From Propionispira raffinosivorans DSM 20765 (lineage in GTDB: Bacteria; Bacillota; Negativicutes; Selenomonadales; Selenomonadaceae), in contig NZ_KB905854.1 in the NCBI RefSeq assembly GCF_000381065.1, forward strand, positions 1 to 64,000: a stretch of 64,000 nt of DNA, in the 5' to 3' direction. Shown piece after piece: positions 7,391-17,907 of this stretch (the stretch's first letter is position 1; each line of letters begins with the position of its first letter). The notes below the pieces were generated by a model. The model was not told where the DNA came from, did not search any database, and worked only from the letters and a program-made list of their open reading frames with translations. The position numbers were made by a program, and so were the translations under genes.

Positions 7391-10300
7391 AACTGTTGAA
7401 ACTTGTTTTTAGTGCATTTGGACCTTATTTAGGCAAAGAAACTCTGAATTTTGCTGATTTACAGGGAAGATCCTTTTTTCTGATCCATGGACCGACTGGA
7501 GCAGGTAAAACAACCATACTGGATACGATTTGTTTTGCGCTTTATGGTGATGCCAGCGGCGAAAATCGTGAAGCGAAAATGCTGCGCAGTGATAATGCTG
7601 ATATCGAACAAATGACGGAGGTAGAATTTACTTTTTCATTAGGTCAGGATTTATATAAGGTATGGCGTGCTCCTGAACAGCAGCGTCCAAAAAAACGCGG
7701 CGAGGGGACGACCTTAAGCACGGCCGATGCATTGCTTTATAAAATAAATGGCAGCGAAGAAAAATTATTGGTGCAGGGCTATACAAATGTTACGCTGCAA
7801 ATTGAAAAACTACTGGGGTTCAAGAGCAATCAGTTTCGACAGGTTGTGCTGCTGCCACAGGGAGAATTTCGCCGGCTGCTTTTAGCGAATTCGGCCGAGC
7901 GACAGGAAATCATGCAAACTTTGTTTAAAACAGAATTATATCGTCAAATTGAGGAACATCTTAAAGAAAAAGCGAAAGATATCGCAGCGGCTAAAAAAGT
8001 ATTGGATGATGAACAGAATTTTATTTTGCGTGAACTTGAAGTTGATTCTTTGGTTTGTTTAGAGGCGAGTATTGCAAGTAAAAAAATAACCCTTGAACAG
8101 ACAGGTGTAAAAGTAGAGGCTTTGAAAGCTTTGCAGCAAAAAGCGCAAGGTGAAGATGTGGATGGTCGTCTTACTGAGAGTAAATTTCAAGCAGCAGCAA
8201 AAGCTGCCTTGGAAAAAGCAGAACAGAAAACGAAAATTCCAGTGGTGGAAGACTATCGTAAAAAATACCAGGCGGCACAGCAAGCGGTAAGCCTGGAGGA
8301 TCTTGAAGTGCAGGTTCAATCTTTGCTAGTGAATGTCAAAACGGATGAAGGTAAACTTAGGCAAACGAGTGAGCGTGTAGACTATTTAAAAAAACAGTTA
8401 CAAGTGGCGGAAGAGAATTTTCGCAAAGGGCAAGAAGACGAACCAAAACGGCTGGTTATGGATGCACAAGTTCTGAAATTGACTGCATTTGCCGAACAAT
8501 TGACTGGTTTGGCAAATGCCCGACAGGCTGCCAAACAAAAAGAAGCTTCGCTCACACAAGCTTTAGCTTTGCAGACCGATGGTGAAAAAAAGATTTTGCT
8601 TCTAGCTGAAAAACGTCAAAAAGCACAAGCTTTGGTTTTGCCATTAACGCAGGAAAAAGCGAAAATTGAGGGATATCAAGGCGAACTAGTGCGTCTCAAA
8701 AATTTACAGATCAAATTGAACGAAGGAGAAAAAATTGATAGTGAATTAATTGTAATGCTTGCAAAACAGCAACAGGAAGACCTGAAAATGCAGCAGGTAA
8801 GTGAACTTTATGAAAAACAGCAGCTTCAGGTAATGCGTCTTCAACATCTGTTTGCGATTGGACAGGCTGCTATCTTAGCCCGAGGTTTAAAAGAAAAACA
8901 GCCTTGTCCGGTTTGTGGATCTTTGTCACACCCGAATGTAGCGAGCAGTACAGAAATATTGCCAACTGAAAACGAAGTGAAGGAAGCACAACATCAATTG
9001 GCAGAACTCGATAAAAAAAGACAGCAGCAGCACATTGATTTGAGTAAGATTGAAACCCAATATGCTACAGCTATGAATCGGAAAAATGACAGTAAATTTG
9101 TATTGGGAGAAAACCCACCAGCCATTGGTGAAGTGATAAAGCAGATCAAATTGTATGAGAGTTATCTGCAAAGCGCTAAGCAGGCAGGTACTGAACTAAC
9201 GGAAGTAGAAAACTTATTAGAAAAATTGCAGTTTGAAGAAATTTCAATCGGTGAGCAGCAAGCGGAGTACAGCCTTCACTACAAACAAACTGATAATGAA
9301 TATCAGGCAGCGGTAGCTGTTACCAAGGAACGGGAAGAGTCCTTGCCAGAAATCTATCGAGATTCAACTGTTTTATTAGAAGCGCAACGTGATGCAATCC
9401 GTAAACAAAAAGATCTTAAATATGCCTTTGAAAAAGCAGATCAGGAAGTTCAGCGTTTTCGTAGTGAATATGCTGTAGCAACGGCAACTCTTGAAATGGT
9501 ACAGAAAAATTTACTGCAAGAGCAGGACCGGTTAGCGCAGACTGAACAAAAATTTACTATGCGGCGTCAAAATGCGGGATTTAGTAGTCAGGAAGAATAT
9601 CTGACTGCGAAATGGACGGAGAAAAAAAGGCAGGAAGTTAAGGAAAAGATCCGGATATTTGATGATAAGTTGGCCGCGGTAGAAGATGCTGACCAAAAAG
9701 CACAGGCGGCGATTGTGATGTTAACGCGGCCTGATCTGACCGCATTAGAACAAGAACTGCAAAAGACGGCGCAGGATTATAATGAAGCCTATGCCCTGTG
9801 GCAGCGAGAAAAAGAGCAGATCAAGCAAAGTCAAAATAAAGCGAAACGGTTGCAGACCCTTGAGGCGAGATCAGCTTCTATTCAGGAAGAATACGGCGTG
9901 ATTGGAACTTTGGCAGCTGTTGCTGGCGGCAATAATATACATGGCATGACATTTCAGCGTTTTGTTTTGAAATCACTATTGGAGGATGTGATTGATGCTT
10001 CCAATATGCGATTGAAAATTATGAGCCGTGGCCAGTATACTTTGCAAAGCACGCCGGAACGAACGCGTAAAAATGCAGCAGGTGGTCTTGAAATAGAGAT
10101 TTTTGATCAATATACGGGCTATGCGAGATCCGTGGCAACCTTATCGGGTGGCGAAACATTTTTAGCATCTTTATCACTGGCTTTGGGCTTGGCTGATGTG
10201 GTGCAAAGCTATGCTGGTGGAATACATTTGGATACGATTTTAGTTGATGAAGGTTTTGGAACTTTAGATCCGGAGGCACTGGATATGGCAATTAAAGCTC

Positions 10301-10434
10301 TGATTGATTTGCAAAAAGGCGGTCGATTGGTGGGGATTATTTCGCATGTGCCAGAACTTAAAGAACGAATTGATGCGAGACTTGAAGTTACCAAAGGCAA
10401 ACAAGGCAGTCAGGCTGCTTTTCATGTGGGATAA
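7387..10434 (+). CDS. sbcC: Exonuclease subunit SbcC (Rad50-like ATPase)
   Basis: SbcC is the SMC-type ATPase partner of SbcD. At 1015 residues it is the normal size. The N-terminal half of the ATPase head has the Walker A sequence GPTGAGKTTILDTICFALYG near residue 36 and the Q-loop LLPQGEFRRLL. Long heptad-rich coiled coils run from about 180 to 850, with the zinc-hook CPVC at about residue 507, where two SbcC molecules dimerise. The C-terminal head has the ABC signature ATLSGGETFLASLSLALGLA and Walker B ILVDEGFGTLD. It is translationally coupled to sbcD. The dispersed hairpin element starts directly after the stop codon. Confidence 0.95.
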   Translation: MKLLKLVFSAFGPYLGKETLNFADLQGRSFFLIHGPTGAGKTTILDTICFALYGDASGENREAKMLRSDNADIEQMTEVEFTFSLGQDLYKVWRAPEQQRPKKRGEGTTLSTADALLYKINGSEEKLLVQGYTNVTLQIEKLLGFKSNQFRQVVLLPQGEFRRLLLANSAERQEIMQTLFKTELYRQIEEHLKEKAKDIAAAKKVLDDEQNFILRELEVDSLVCLEASIASKKITLEQTGVKVEALKALQQKAQGEDVDGRLTESKFQAAAKAALEKAEQKTKIPVVEDYRKKYQAAQQAVSLEDLEVQVQSLLVNVKTDEGKLRQTSERVDYLKKQLQVAEENFRKGQEDEPKRLVMDAQVLKLTAFAEQLTGLANARQAAKQKEASLTQALALQTDGEKKILLLAEKRQKAQALVLPLTQEKAKIEGYQGELVRLKNLQIKLNEGEKIDSELIVMLAKQQQEDLKMQQVSELYEKQQLQVMRLQHLFAIGQAAILARGLKEKQPCPVCGSLSHPNVASSTEILPTENEVKEAQHQLAELDKKRQQQHIDLSKIETQYATAMNRKNDSKFVLGENPPAIGEVIKQIKLYESYLQSAKQAGTELTEVENLLEKLQFEEISIGEQQAEYSLHYKQTDNEYQAAVAVTKEREESLPEIYRDSTVLLEAQRDAIRKQKDLKYAFEKADQEVQRFRSEYAVATATLEMVQKNLLQEQDRLAQTEQKFTMRRQNAGFSSQEEYLTAKWTEKKRQEVKEKIRIFDDKLAAVEDADQKAQAAIVMLTRPDLTALEQELQKTAQDYNEAYALWQREKEQIKQSQNKAKRLQTLEARSASIQEEYGVIGTLAAVAGGNNIHGMTFQRFVLKSLLEDVIDASNMRLKIMSRGQYTLQSTPERTRKNAAGGLEIEIFDQYTGYARSVATLSGGETFLASLSLALGLADVVQSYAGGIHLDTILVDEGFGTLDPEALDMAIKALIDLQKGGRLVGIISHVPELKERIDARLEVTKGKQGSQAAFHVG

Positions 10435-10435
10435 G

Positions 10436-10575
10436 ATATACTTAAAGAAATGCCATACAGTCTATCAGTCTGCCAAGAGTAGGAGGGTATCGTTTGCTTC
10501 CTCTCGTAACGCCACGGAGCCCTATACCCATTCCTGACGATTGCCATATAAAATGTTTAATGCGTCTATATATTA
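10436..10575 (+). repeat. Dispersed hairpin element, copy 1
   Basis: This copy lies between sbcC and addB and ends about 24 bases before the addB start codon. It carries the conserved core GTTTGCTTCCT..GTAACGCCACG and the stretch GCCCTATACCC, then TGACGATTGCC and a right end TTTAATGCG.CTATATA that pairs with a degenerate left end (TATACTTAAAG). The inner stem is weaker here than in copies 3 and 4. The core is strongly conserved while the flanks are not. There is no coding potential. The reading frame of addB runs open through part of the element, but this is coincidental. Confidence 0.85.
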
Positions 10576-10598
10576 TAAAAAGGGAGTCAGGTGGAAAT

Positions 10599-13500
10599 AT
10601 GTCATTGCAATTTATTATCGGACGCGGCGGGTCTGGTAAAACATCATACTGTTTAGAGTCCATGCGTTCCAAACTTTTTGCCGAGCCGGAAGGGGCGCCT
10701 TTAGTTTTGATTTTACCAGAACATATGACATTTAAAGTAGAAAAAGAACTAGCGAATACGCCTGATTTACATGGTTTTACAAGAGCCTATGTTTTTGGCT
10801 TTCGGCGCTTGGCCCAGCGCGTACTATTAGAGACTGGTGGCGCAATTTATCCATCAATTACAGAAATTGGAAAACGATTACTTCTTTCAAGGGTGTTGAG
10901 TGATAATCTTGATACGCTGCATACATTGGGCCGGGCAGCTCGCCAGCGTAATTTTACCGATTCGCTCTCACGCATGATTGAGGAATTCAAAAGCTATGGT
11001 GTTGATGCAAAGACTTTGCAGCAAGCGGCAGAATCTATGACAGCCAGTGCATTAAAAGATAAGTTGACGGATTTAGCTTTGATTTATCAGGGCTTTAACC
11101 TTGGGATGGAAGGACATTATACGGATGCGGAAGATGTACTTGAGGTGATGGAGCAGAAAATTGCAGATTCGTCTATTTTGCGTGATGCCGAAGTTTGGAT
11201 TGATGGATTCATTTTTTTTAATCCACAGGAAATGAATATTTTGCGGGAGATTTTATTGACCGCGAAAAGTGTGAAAATAACACTTTCTTTAGAGGCTATT
11301 GATTCGGTGGAGCATACGATTGATACATCGCTTTTTCATCGGCAGTGGAAGACGCTGCAACAAGTAAAACGTTTGGCAGAAGAATTGGATATGAAGGCAG
11401 AGGTATTGGAGCTTACTGCGCCAATACGTTTTATAAGGGCAAATTTAGGGCATATCGAGTCAAATTTATTTAAGTATCCCATCCAGCAGTTTGCCGAAGT
11501 TGATGGGGTCGCGATTGTGGAAGCTGCGAATCGTCGTATTGAAGTTGAAGGTGTTGCGGTAGATATTTTACGATTATGCCGCGAAGAACACTACAAGTGG
11601 CGTGATATTGGTATATTAGTACGTGATAGCAGTGCCTATGAAGATGTATTGCAAGCGGTATTACAAGATTATCAAATTCCATTTTTTAGTGACAGCAAAC
11701 GTCAAACAATTCATCATCCATTGGCAGAACTTTTGCGTTCGGTTCTTGAAGCCTTGCATGGCTGGAAATATGAGCCTTTATTTCGGTGTTTTAAAACGGA
11801 TTTTTTCCCCGTCACACGCTCACAAATTGATTTGCTCGAAAATTATGTATTGGAATTTGGTATCCGCGGCAATCGCTGGCTGATGGAAGAAGATTGGCGT
11901 TATCATAAACGTTTATCTTTGGACGAAGACAGTGAAATAAGTGATGAAAATGCCGAACGGTTAGCACAAATCAATCAGATTCGGCGACAGGTTATGCTTC
12001 CCTTGACAAAATTTGCGCAGCAGATAAAAAAAGCAGCCACTGTTTGTGAACGCACGACGGCTTTATATCAGTTGTTTACGGATTTGGCAGTGCCGGATAC
12101 ACTCGAAAAATGGGCCAAGGCAGCCGAAAAGCAGGGGAATCTTGCCGAAGCCCGCCAGCATCAGCAGCTTTGGGATAATGTTATTCAGTTGTTTGACCAA
12201 CTGGTGGAAACTTGCGGAGCGGATGTAATGACCGCGGATGTTTATGAGCAAACAATCAATGATGGGCTCGATGGGCTGATGATTAGTTTGATTCCCCCGG
12301 GACTTGATTATGTGACGATTGCGCCATTTGATCAAAATAGCCTGGACAATACAAAAGCTATTTATATTATTGGGGCAAATGAAGGTGTAATGCCAAGGCG
12401 CGGTCGGGCAGAGGGCTTGCTGACGGATGGTGAAAGAGCAGAGCTGGCTTCGCTGGGACTAGAACTTTCTCAAGGGGTTGGTGCCGATAATTTTGCGGAA
12501 AAATATTTCTTGTATAGCGCTTTTACACGTGGCACAGAATATCTTTGGGTGTCTTATCCTTTGGCGGATCAGGAAGGGGCGGGGCTGAATCCATCTTCAT
12601 TGGTACAGCGGCTGCGTGAACTTTTGCCGGCTATAAAACTACAGTCTTTGCCGCTGGAACCTTTACCGGGATCTGAATACTGGTCAATTGCTCAGCCGCG
12701 ACAGGCTGTAGCGAAATTGGCGGGAGCCTTACGTGCTTATCGGAAAAACGGTTTTTTTAGTCCTGTTTGGCAGGATGTGTATAATTGGGCTTTGACCGAC
12801 GAAAAAATGAATCCTGTCTTGAAAATGGTTACAGCGGGTTTGTTTGATTTGCGCCAAGCCGAAGCGCTGCCAACGGATATCGCAAAAATGCTCTTTACAA
12901 ACAATAAACGCTTACGCGGTAGTGTGACTCGTTTTGAAAGATTTCGTGCCTGTCCGTTTCAGCATTTTGCGCAGTATGGACTAAAACTTAAAGAACGGGC
13001 TGAGTTTTCTTTTGCTGCCCCAGATTTAGGGAATTTTTTACATGCATCACTAAAAGCCTTTGGTGAACGGATGAAGGCGGAAGAGCGTAATTGGAGTGAC
13101 GTTAAAGAGGGAGAATATCAAAATATATGCGGTGAAATTGTTGCGGATTTGGCACCTAGATTGCAAAATGAAATTTTGCTTAGTTCAGCTAAATATCAGC
13201 ATTTGTTAGGTCGAATTCGTCGTACGGTCGAGCGAGCGGTGAAGCGTCTGATTGCCTTTGATTATGTGAGTTGCTTTAAGCCAATTGGTTTTGAAAAAGC
13301 GTTTGGCCATGATTTTGATGCTCTGCCACCCCTTACGTATAGTTTGGAAGATGGTTACCAGATAGAAATCACTGGACAGATTGATCGCATTGACTGCATG
13401 GAGGCGGAGGATCGTAAGTATTTTTTGGTGATTGATTATAAATCCGGTAATGCTTATTTGAATTTGATTGATGTCTACTATGGACTTAGATTACAGTTGC

Positions 13501-14054
13501 TGACCTATCTGCTTGTCGCCCAAAATGCGGCACAAAAACTAGTTGGTGGTAAAACGATACCGGCCGGTATTTTATATTATTTCTTAAAAAATCCCGTGGT
13601 GAGTGCAAAATATCGACTGAGTGAGAAAGAAACCGAAGCGGAATTAACGAAAATGCTTAAAATGCCGGGGTGGATACTGGCGGATTCGGAGATTATTCGT
13701 CAGATTGATTCGTCGTTTAATTTTATTAAAGTTTCATTAAAAACGGATGGCGAAATAAAGCAAACCGGAAAAAACAATGTAAAAAGTGAAGAGGAATTTA
13801 TGGCTTTGCTGGGTTTTGTTGATTATATTTTATCGGATACTGGGCGGCAGATTCTTAGCGGTGATGTTTCCGTCAGTCCGTTTGCTTTAGATAATAAAGA
13901 GGCTTGTACGTTTTGTCCGTATCGTTCTTTTTGTCAATTCGACCGTATGATACCAGGACATGAATATCGCCAACTAAAAAAACTAGAAAATGAAGCGGTT
14001 ATGGAATCCATTACAGAGGAGGCAGCAACATGGCATGGTCTAAAGCACAATTAA
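10599..14054 (+). CDS. addB: ATP-dependent helicase/nuclease subunit AddB
   Basis: AddB is the second subunit of AddAB, the Firmicute equivalent of RecBCD that resects double-strand breaks and recognises Chi. I place the start at the ATG at 10599: AGGTGG precedes it and the protein begins MSLQFIIGRGGSGKTSYCLE, as in AddB proteins. A longer in-frame start would lie in the hairpin element. The product is 1151 residues. Visible features are the N-terminal phosphate loop GRGGSGKT, the IIGANEGVMPRR region, the C-terminal RecB-type nuclease motif FLVIDYKSGNAY, and four cysteines for the AddB [4Fe-4S] cluster: one in FRACPFQHF near 784 and three in CTFCPYRSFC near 1103-1112. The gene overlaps addA by 25 bases. 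Confidence 0.93.
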   Translation: MSLQFIIGRGGSGKTSYCLESMRSKLFAEPEGAPLVLILPEHMTFKVEKELANTPDLHGFTRAYVFGFRRLAQRVLLETGGAIYPSITEIGKRLLLSRVLSDNLDTLHTLGRAARQRNFTDSLSRMIEEFKSYGVDAKTLQQAAESMTASALKDKLTDLALIYQGFNLGMEGHYTDAEDVLEVMEQKIADSSILRDAEVWIDGFIFFNPQEMNILREILLTAKSVKITLSLEAIDSVEHTIDTSLFHRQWKTLQQVKRLAEELDMKAEVLELTAPIRFIRANLGHIESNLFKYPIQQFAEVDGVAIVEAANRRIEVEGVAVDILRLCREEHYKWRDIGILVRDSSAYEDVLQAVLQDYQIPFFSDSKRQTIHHPLAELLRSVLEALHGWKYEPLFRCFKTDFFPVTRSQIDLLENYVLEFGIRGNRWLMEEDWRYHKRLSLDEDSEISDENAERLAQINQIRRQVMLPLTKFAQQIKKAATVCERTTALYQLFTDLAVPDTLEKWAKAAEKQGNLAEARQHQQLWDNVIQLFDQLVETCGADVMTADVYEQTINDGLDGLMISLIPPGLDYVTIAPFDQNSLDNTKAIYIIGANEGVMPRRGRAEGLLTDGERAELASLGLELSQGVGADNFAEKYFLYSAFTRGTEYLWVSYPLADQEGAGLNPSSLVQRLRELLPAIKLQSLPLEPLPGSEYWSIAQPRQAVAKLAGALRAYRKNGFFSPVWQDVYNWALTDEKMNPVLKMVTAGLFDLRQAEALPTDIAKMLFTNNKRLRGSVTRFERFRACPFQHFAQYGLKLKERAEFSFAAPDLGNFLHASLKAFGERMKAEERNWSDVKEGEYQNICGEIVADLAPRLQNEILLSSAKYQHLLGRIRRTVERAVKRLIAFDYVSCFKPIGFEKAFGHDFDALPPLTYSLEDGYQIEITGQIDRIDCMEAEDRKYFLVIDYKSGNAYLNLIDVYYGLRLQLLTYLLVAQNAAQKLVGGKTIPAGILYYFLKNPVVSAKYRLSEKETEAELTKMLKMPGWILADSEIIRQIDSSFNFIKVSLKTDGEIKQTGKNNVKSEEEFMALLGFVDYILSDTGRQILSGDVSVSPFALDNKEACTFCPYRSFCQFDRMIPGHEYRQLKKLENEAVMESITEEAATWHGLKHN

Positions 14055-17000
14055 AAGCAATTACTACCTATAATAAAAATTTACTGGTAGCTGCTGCTGC
14101 TGGATCAGGTAAAACATCTGTTTTGGTAGAACGAATCATTCAGCGGCTGTTGAGTGGAAACTGCAATATTGATGAAATTTTGGTGGTAACATTTACCAAT
14201 GCGGCAGCGGCAGAAATGCGGGAACGGATTGCTCTGGCAATTGATGCCGAACTTAAAAAAAATCCGCAGTCGTCTCATTTAGAGCGGCAGCTGGTTTTAC
14301 TCAATACAGCCTCAATTTCAACACTGCATTCTTTTTGCCAAACGATCATTCGGCAAAACTTTCACCTTTTGGATTTGGACCCGAAATTTCGTCTGGCGAA
14401 TCAACAGGAAATGAACTTATTAAAGCGGGATGTTTTGGAAGCGATCTTTGAAGAGGGGTATGAAAGCAATAATGCTGAATTTTTGAGCTTTGTTGATGCT
14501 TATGCCGACGAACGTAGTGATGAAGAAATGTATGGAATTTTATTAAAGCTGTATGAATTTTCGCGTAGTCAGCCTTATCCAGAGCATTGGATTGGAACTC
14601 TGCCAGAAAACTTTGTTTTGTCAGAAGCTATGACGGTGGATGATACACCGTGGCCGCGCATCATTAAAGAACAGTTAACTCTTGTTTTTGAAGAATGTCG
14701 CGTGCAGTGCGATGAACTTGTGCAAATGGCACAAGAGCTGGACTGTACATTTTATCTGCCTGTTTTGCACTCAGATCTAGAAATCATTCTCCATTTGCAG
14801 GATTTGTTAAAAACGGATTGGGAAACATTACGCAATGGCATATATGCAGTGAAGTTTGCAACACTTACGGCACCGCGTGGTACAGATGTCGAGCTGAAAA
14901 CATTATTTCAAAAACCACGACAGCAAGTCAAAGAACAAATAAAAACCATAAAAGAAGTCTATTTTATGTCCGATAGTATGGAATTGATGGATGATTTACG
15001 TCAAACAGCTCCATTGATACGAGCTATTTGTGATATGACAGTGGCTTTTGCGAATGGCTTTGCGGCGGCAAAACGTACTAAGATGGTTGTGGATTTTAGT
15101 GATTTGGAACATTTTGCTTTACAGATTTTACTCGATGAAACAGCCACGGCAGAGCAGCTGAAGCCATCTGTCACAGCATTGAATTTGCAGCAGAAATATG
15201 TCGAAGTCATGGTTGATGAATATCAAGACACAAATGGGGTACAGGAAGCAATTTTGTCATTGGTACGAAAATCATCGGTGCCAAATCTTTTTGTTGTTGG
15301 TGATGTAAAGCAAAGTATCTATCGTTTCCGTTTGGCCGATCCAGAACTTTTTTTGAAAAAATATCGTGAATATCCAACGGCAGGCAGCGATTTTGCCCGT
15401 ATTGATTTAGCGCAAAACTTTCGCAGCCGGGCGGGAATTTTAGAGGCAATCAATTATATTTTTGCTCAGGTAATGTCAGAAAAGGCCATGGAACTTCCTT
15501 ATGGTGCAGCCGAACAACTAAACCCTGGACCGCCATATCCTGAAGGCGAAGGGACTTTGGATGACTCGATCGAGGTTGATTTGATTGACCGCGATGAAAC
15601 GGGAACTTTTAGTGAAACCGAATTTGCTGTGGGTGAGACACAAGCGGCTGAAAAGGAAGAAACGGAAGAGTTAAAAGGATTCCCTTTAGAAGCCAGATTT
15701 ATTACCAATAGAATTCAAACATTGATGGACGAAAAAAAACAGGTTTTTGATAAAGCGACCAAAACATATCGCCCTTTAGAATGGCGTGATATTGTAATTT
15801 TATTGCGTTCCGTCAAGGGAAAAGCAAATATTTTACTAGAAATATTGCATGCGAATAATATTCCAGCTTATGCGGCAGTGGACTCGGGTTATTTTGAGGA
15901 AACGGAAGTACGAATCATGCTAGCCTTATTGAATATTATTGATAATCCACGTCAGGACATACCGCTGGCCAGTATCTTGTATTCGCCAATTATTGGTTTA
16001 TCACCAGTCATGCTGGCAAAAATTAAACTTTTACAGCCCAATGATGATTTGTTTGCAGCGCTCCTACTGGTCAATGAGCCTTCGACTGAGATAGATAGTG
16101 AAGTTAAAGAAAAAGTGATGAAATTTGTGCTTCAATTAAGTAGTTGGCGCAATTTGGCGAGGTGCAGCAGTGTACCGGATCTTATTTGGCAATTATTTCG
16201 TGATACGGGCTATTATGATTATGTAGGGGGGATGCCGGGCGGCCTTTTGCGGCAGGCGAATCTCAGGGTGCTTTATGACAGAGCTAGAGAATATGAGACC
16301 ACAAATTTTCGTGGACTATTTCGCTTCCTGCGCTTTGTCGATAAGATGCAAGATACTGGTACGGATCTGGCTGTGGCCAGAACGCTGGGGGAAAGTGAAA
16401 ATGTAGTACGTGTCATGAGCATTCATAAAAGCAAAGGATTGGAATTTCCGGTCGTTATCGTGGCTGATCTTGGCAAAAAATTTAATCTGCAAGATAGTAG
16501 TGATACACTTTTGGTTCATCGGAAATATGGGCTGGGTCCGTTCGTAAGTAAGCCGGATATTTCCTTGCGCTATCCAACCATTGCCAGACAGGCAATTGCT
16601 TGTCTAATGAATCGGGAAAGTAAAGCTGAAGAACTGAGGGTTTTATATGTTGCGCTAACGCGGGCACGCGAAAAATTAATTTTAGTTGGATCAAGTACAA
16701 AACTGGCTGATCGGGCTTTAAACTGGTGCCGTAATATTGATTTGACCTGTCCAGTGCTGCCAACGTATACAATTGCGGGTGCGAAGACTTATTTAGATTG
16801 GATTGGTGCCGCGCTTGCCCGCCATGAGGATGGTAAAGTGCTGCGGGATTTTGCGCAGACAACGAAAAAACGTCTTAATATAGTTTATGAGAATCACTCA
16901 CGGTGGGAAATTAATATTATACCAGCCAGTAACATTCAAAACCAAGACGTTATATCCAGCGAAACGGAGGTATTGCTGGCTGCGGTTAAAGCACAGCAGA

Positions 17001-17716
17001 TTTTACCGGGATCGCCACAGCAAAAATGGGTTGAACAAGTTTTGAATTGGCAATATCCTGATAAGACTATGCAGGAAGTTCCGGCAAAACTTTCTGTGAC
17101 GGAGATGAAACGGCGTTTTGAGGTAATGGATACACAAGCCTTGCCGCTTTTTAAACCAAAATTGATTGTCACAAGACCACGCTTTATTCAAGAACAAACA
17201 CAGCTTACCGGTGCGGAATATGGGACGCTTATGCATGGTGTTATGCAGCATATTGATTTTTGTAAAGACTTGAGTGAAAATGGACTAAAATTGCAACTGG
17301 AATCCCTTGTCAACAAAGAGATGATTTTGCCAAAACAGATCAGCCTCATTGATTTAGCAGGGGTGCATAAATTTTTCACTTCTCCACTCGGGCAAAGAAT
17401 GATAGGCTCAGCTAAGGTAAGGCGCGAACTTCCTTTTAGTATAATGCTGCAAGCGAAAAAGTTTTATCCGGATATATTGGATGAGCAGGAAAATATTTTT
17501 GTGCAGGGAATTATTGATGTTTTATTTGATGAACCGGATGGCATGGTTTTAATTGATTATAAAACCGATAAAAATACACAAACTGAAGCTTTAATCAATA
17601 AATATAAACTGCAGATTAATCTTTACAGTGAAGCCGCTGAGAAAATATTAAAAAAAGACATAAAAGAAAAATATCTTTATCTATTTCATAATGGAACCGT
17701 AATTCCGATGGATTGA
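14030..17716 (+). CDS. addA: ATP-dependent helicase/nuclease subunit AddA
   Basis: AddA provides the UvrD/Rep-type 3'-5' helicase motor and one nuclease domain of AddAB. The 1228-residue product is normal in size. It shows Walker A AAAGSGKTSVLVERI near residue 22, motif Ia VTFTNAAAAEMRER, the Walker B VMVDEYQDTNGVQ, GDVKQSIYRFRLADP, the motif VMSIHKSKGLEFPVV, and LRVLYVALTRAREKL. The nuclease domain at the C-terminus has VLIDYKTDKNT. A GAGGAGGCAGCAAC ribosome site inside the end of addB precedes the ATG, so the genes are translationally coupled. Two hairpin terminators follow. Confidence 0.95.
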   Translation: MAWSKAQLKAITTYNKNLLVAAAAGSGKTSVLVERIIQRLLSGNCNIDEILVVTFTNAAAAEMRERIALAIDAELKKNPQSSHLERQLVLLNTASISTLHSFCQTIIRQNFHLLDLDPKFRLANQQEMNLLKRDVLEAIFEEGYESNNAEFLSFVDAYADERSDEEMYGILLKLYEFSRSQPYPEHWIGTLPENFVLSEAMTVDDTPWPRIIKEQLTLVFEECRVQCDELVQMAQELDCTFYLPVLHSDLEIILHLQDLLKTDWETLRNGIYAVKFATLTAPRGTDVELKTLFQKPRQQVKEQIKTIKEVYFMSDSMELMDDLRQTAPLIRAICDMTVAFANGFAAAKRTKMVVDFSDLEHFALQILLDETATAEQLKPSVTALNLQQKYVEVMVDEYQDTNGVQEAILSLVRKSSVPNLFVVGDVKQSIYRFRLADPELFLKKYREYPTAGSDFARIDLAQNFRSRAGILEAINYIFAQVMSEKAMELPYGAAEQLNPGPPYPEGEGTLDDSIEVDLIDRDETGTFSETEFAVGETQAAEKEETEELKGFPLEARFITNRIQTLMDEKKQVFDKATKTYRPLEWRDIVILLRSVKGKANILLEILHANNIPAYAAVDSGYFEETEVRIMLALLNIIDNPRQDIPLASILYSPIIGLSPVMLAKIKLLQPNDDLFAALLLVNEPSTEIDSEVKEKVMKFVLQLSSWRNLARCSSVPDLIWQLFRDTGYYDYVGGMPGGLLRQANLRVLYDRAREYETTNFRGLFRFLRFVDKMQDTGTDLAVARTLGESENVVRVMSIHKSKGLEFPVVIVADLGKKFNLQDSSDTLLVHRKYGLGPFVSKPDISLRYPTIARQAIACLMNRESKAEELRVLYVALTRAREKLILVGSSTKLADRALNWCRNIDLTCPVLPTYTIAGAKTYLDWIGAALARHEDGKVLRDFAQTTKKRLNIVYENHSRWEINIIPASNIQNQDVISSETEVLLAAVKAQQILPGSPQQKWVEQVLNWQYPDKTMQEVPAKLSVTEMKRRFEVMDTQALPLFKPKLIVTRPRFIQEQTQLTGAEYGTLMHGVMQHIDFCKDLSENGLKLQLESLVNKEMILPKQISLIDLAGVHKFFTSPLGQRMIGSAKVRRELPFSIMLQAKKFYPDILDEQENIFVQGIIDVLFDEPDGMVLIDYKTDKNTQTEALINKYKLQINLYSEAAEKILKKDIKEKYLYLFHNGTVIPMD

Positions 17717-17771
17717 TGACAGATAAGAGAAACTGTCTTGATCTGCGTACAGCAGATAAAAAAATGGATAA

Positions 17772-17812
17772 AAAATAGCACTGGTCAGTTAGTCGACTTG
17801 TGCTATTTTTTT
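17772..17812 (+). terminator. Terminator after addA
   Basis: AAAATAGCAC and GTGCTATTTTTTT form a ten-base stem with a U-tail, 55 bases after the addA stop. Confidence 0.88.
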
Positions 17813-17868
17813 AGGTAATTAGCGGACTCGTGAAATCGTAAATGTTGATGAATGGGGAATTGACCAAT

Positions 17869-17907
17869 AAAAAAGCGACTGCATATTACATGCGAGTCGC
17901 TTTTACG
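17869..17907. terminator. Second hairpin, possible bidirectional terminator
   Basis: AAAAAGCGACT and AGTCGCTTTT pair perfectly with a 14-base loop. Runs of A on one side and T on the other allow termination in either direction. Confidence 0.7.

Noticed and set aside
8059-9171. Minus-strand frames inside sbcC
   Set aside because: They are shadows of the coiled-coil coding sequence and have no ribosome sites or domain features.
10494-10598. Longer N-terminus of addB beginning inside the hairpin element
   Set aside because: The frame is open by chance through the element. The ATG at 10599 has a ribosome site and gives the family N-terminus with the phosphate loop.
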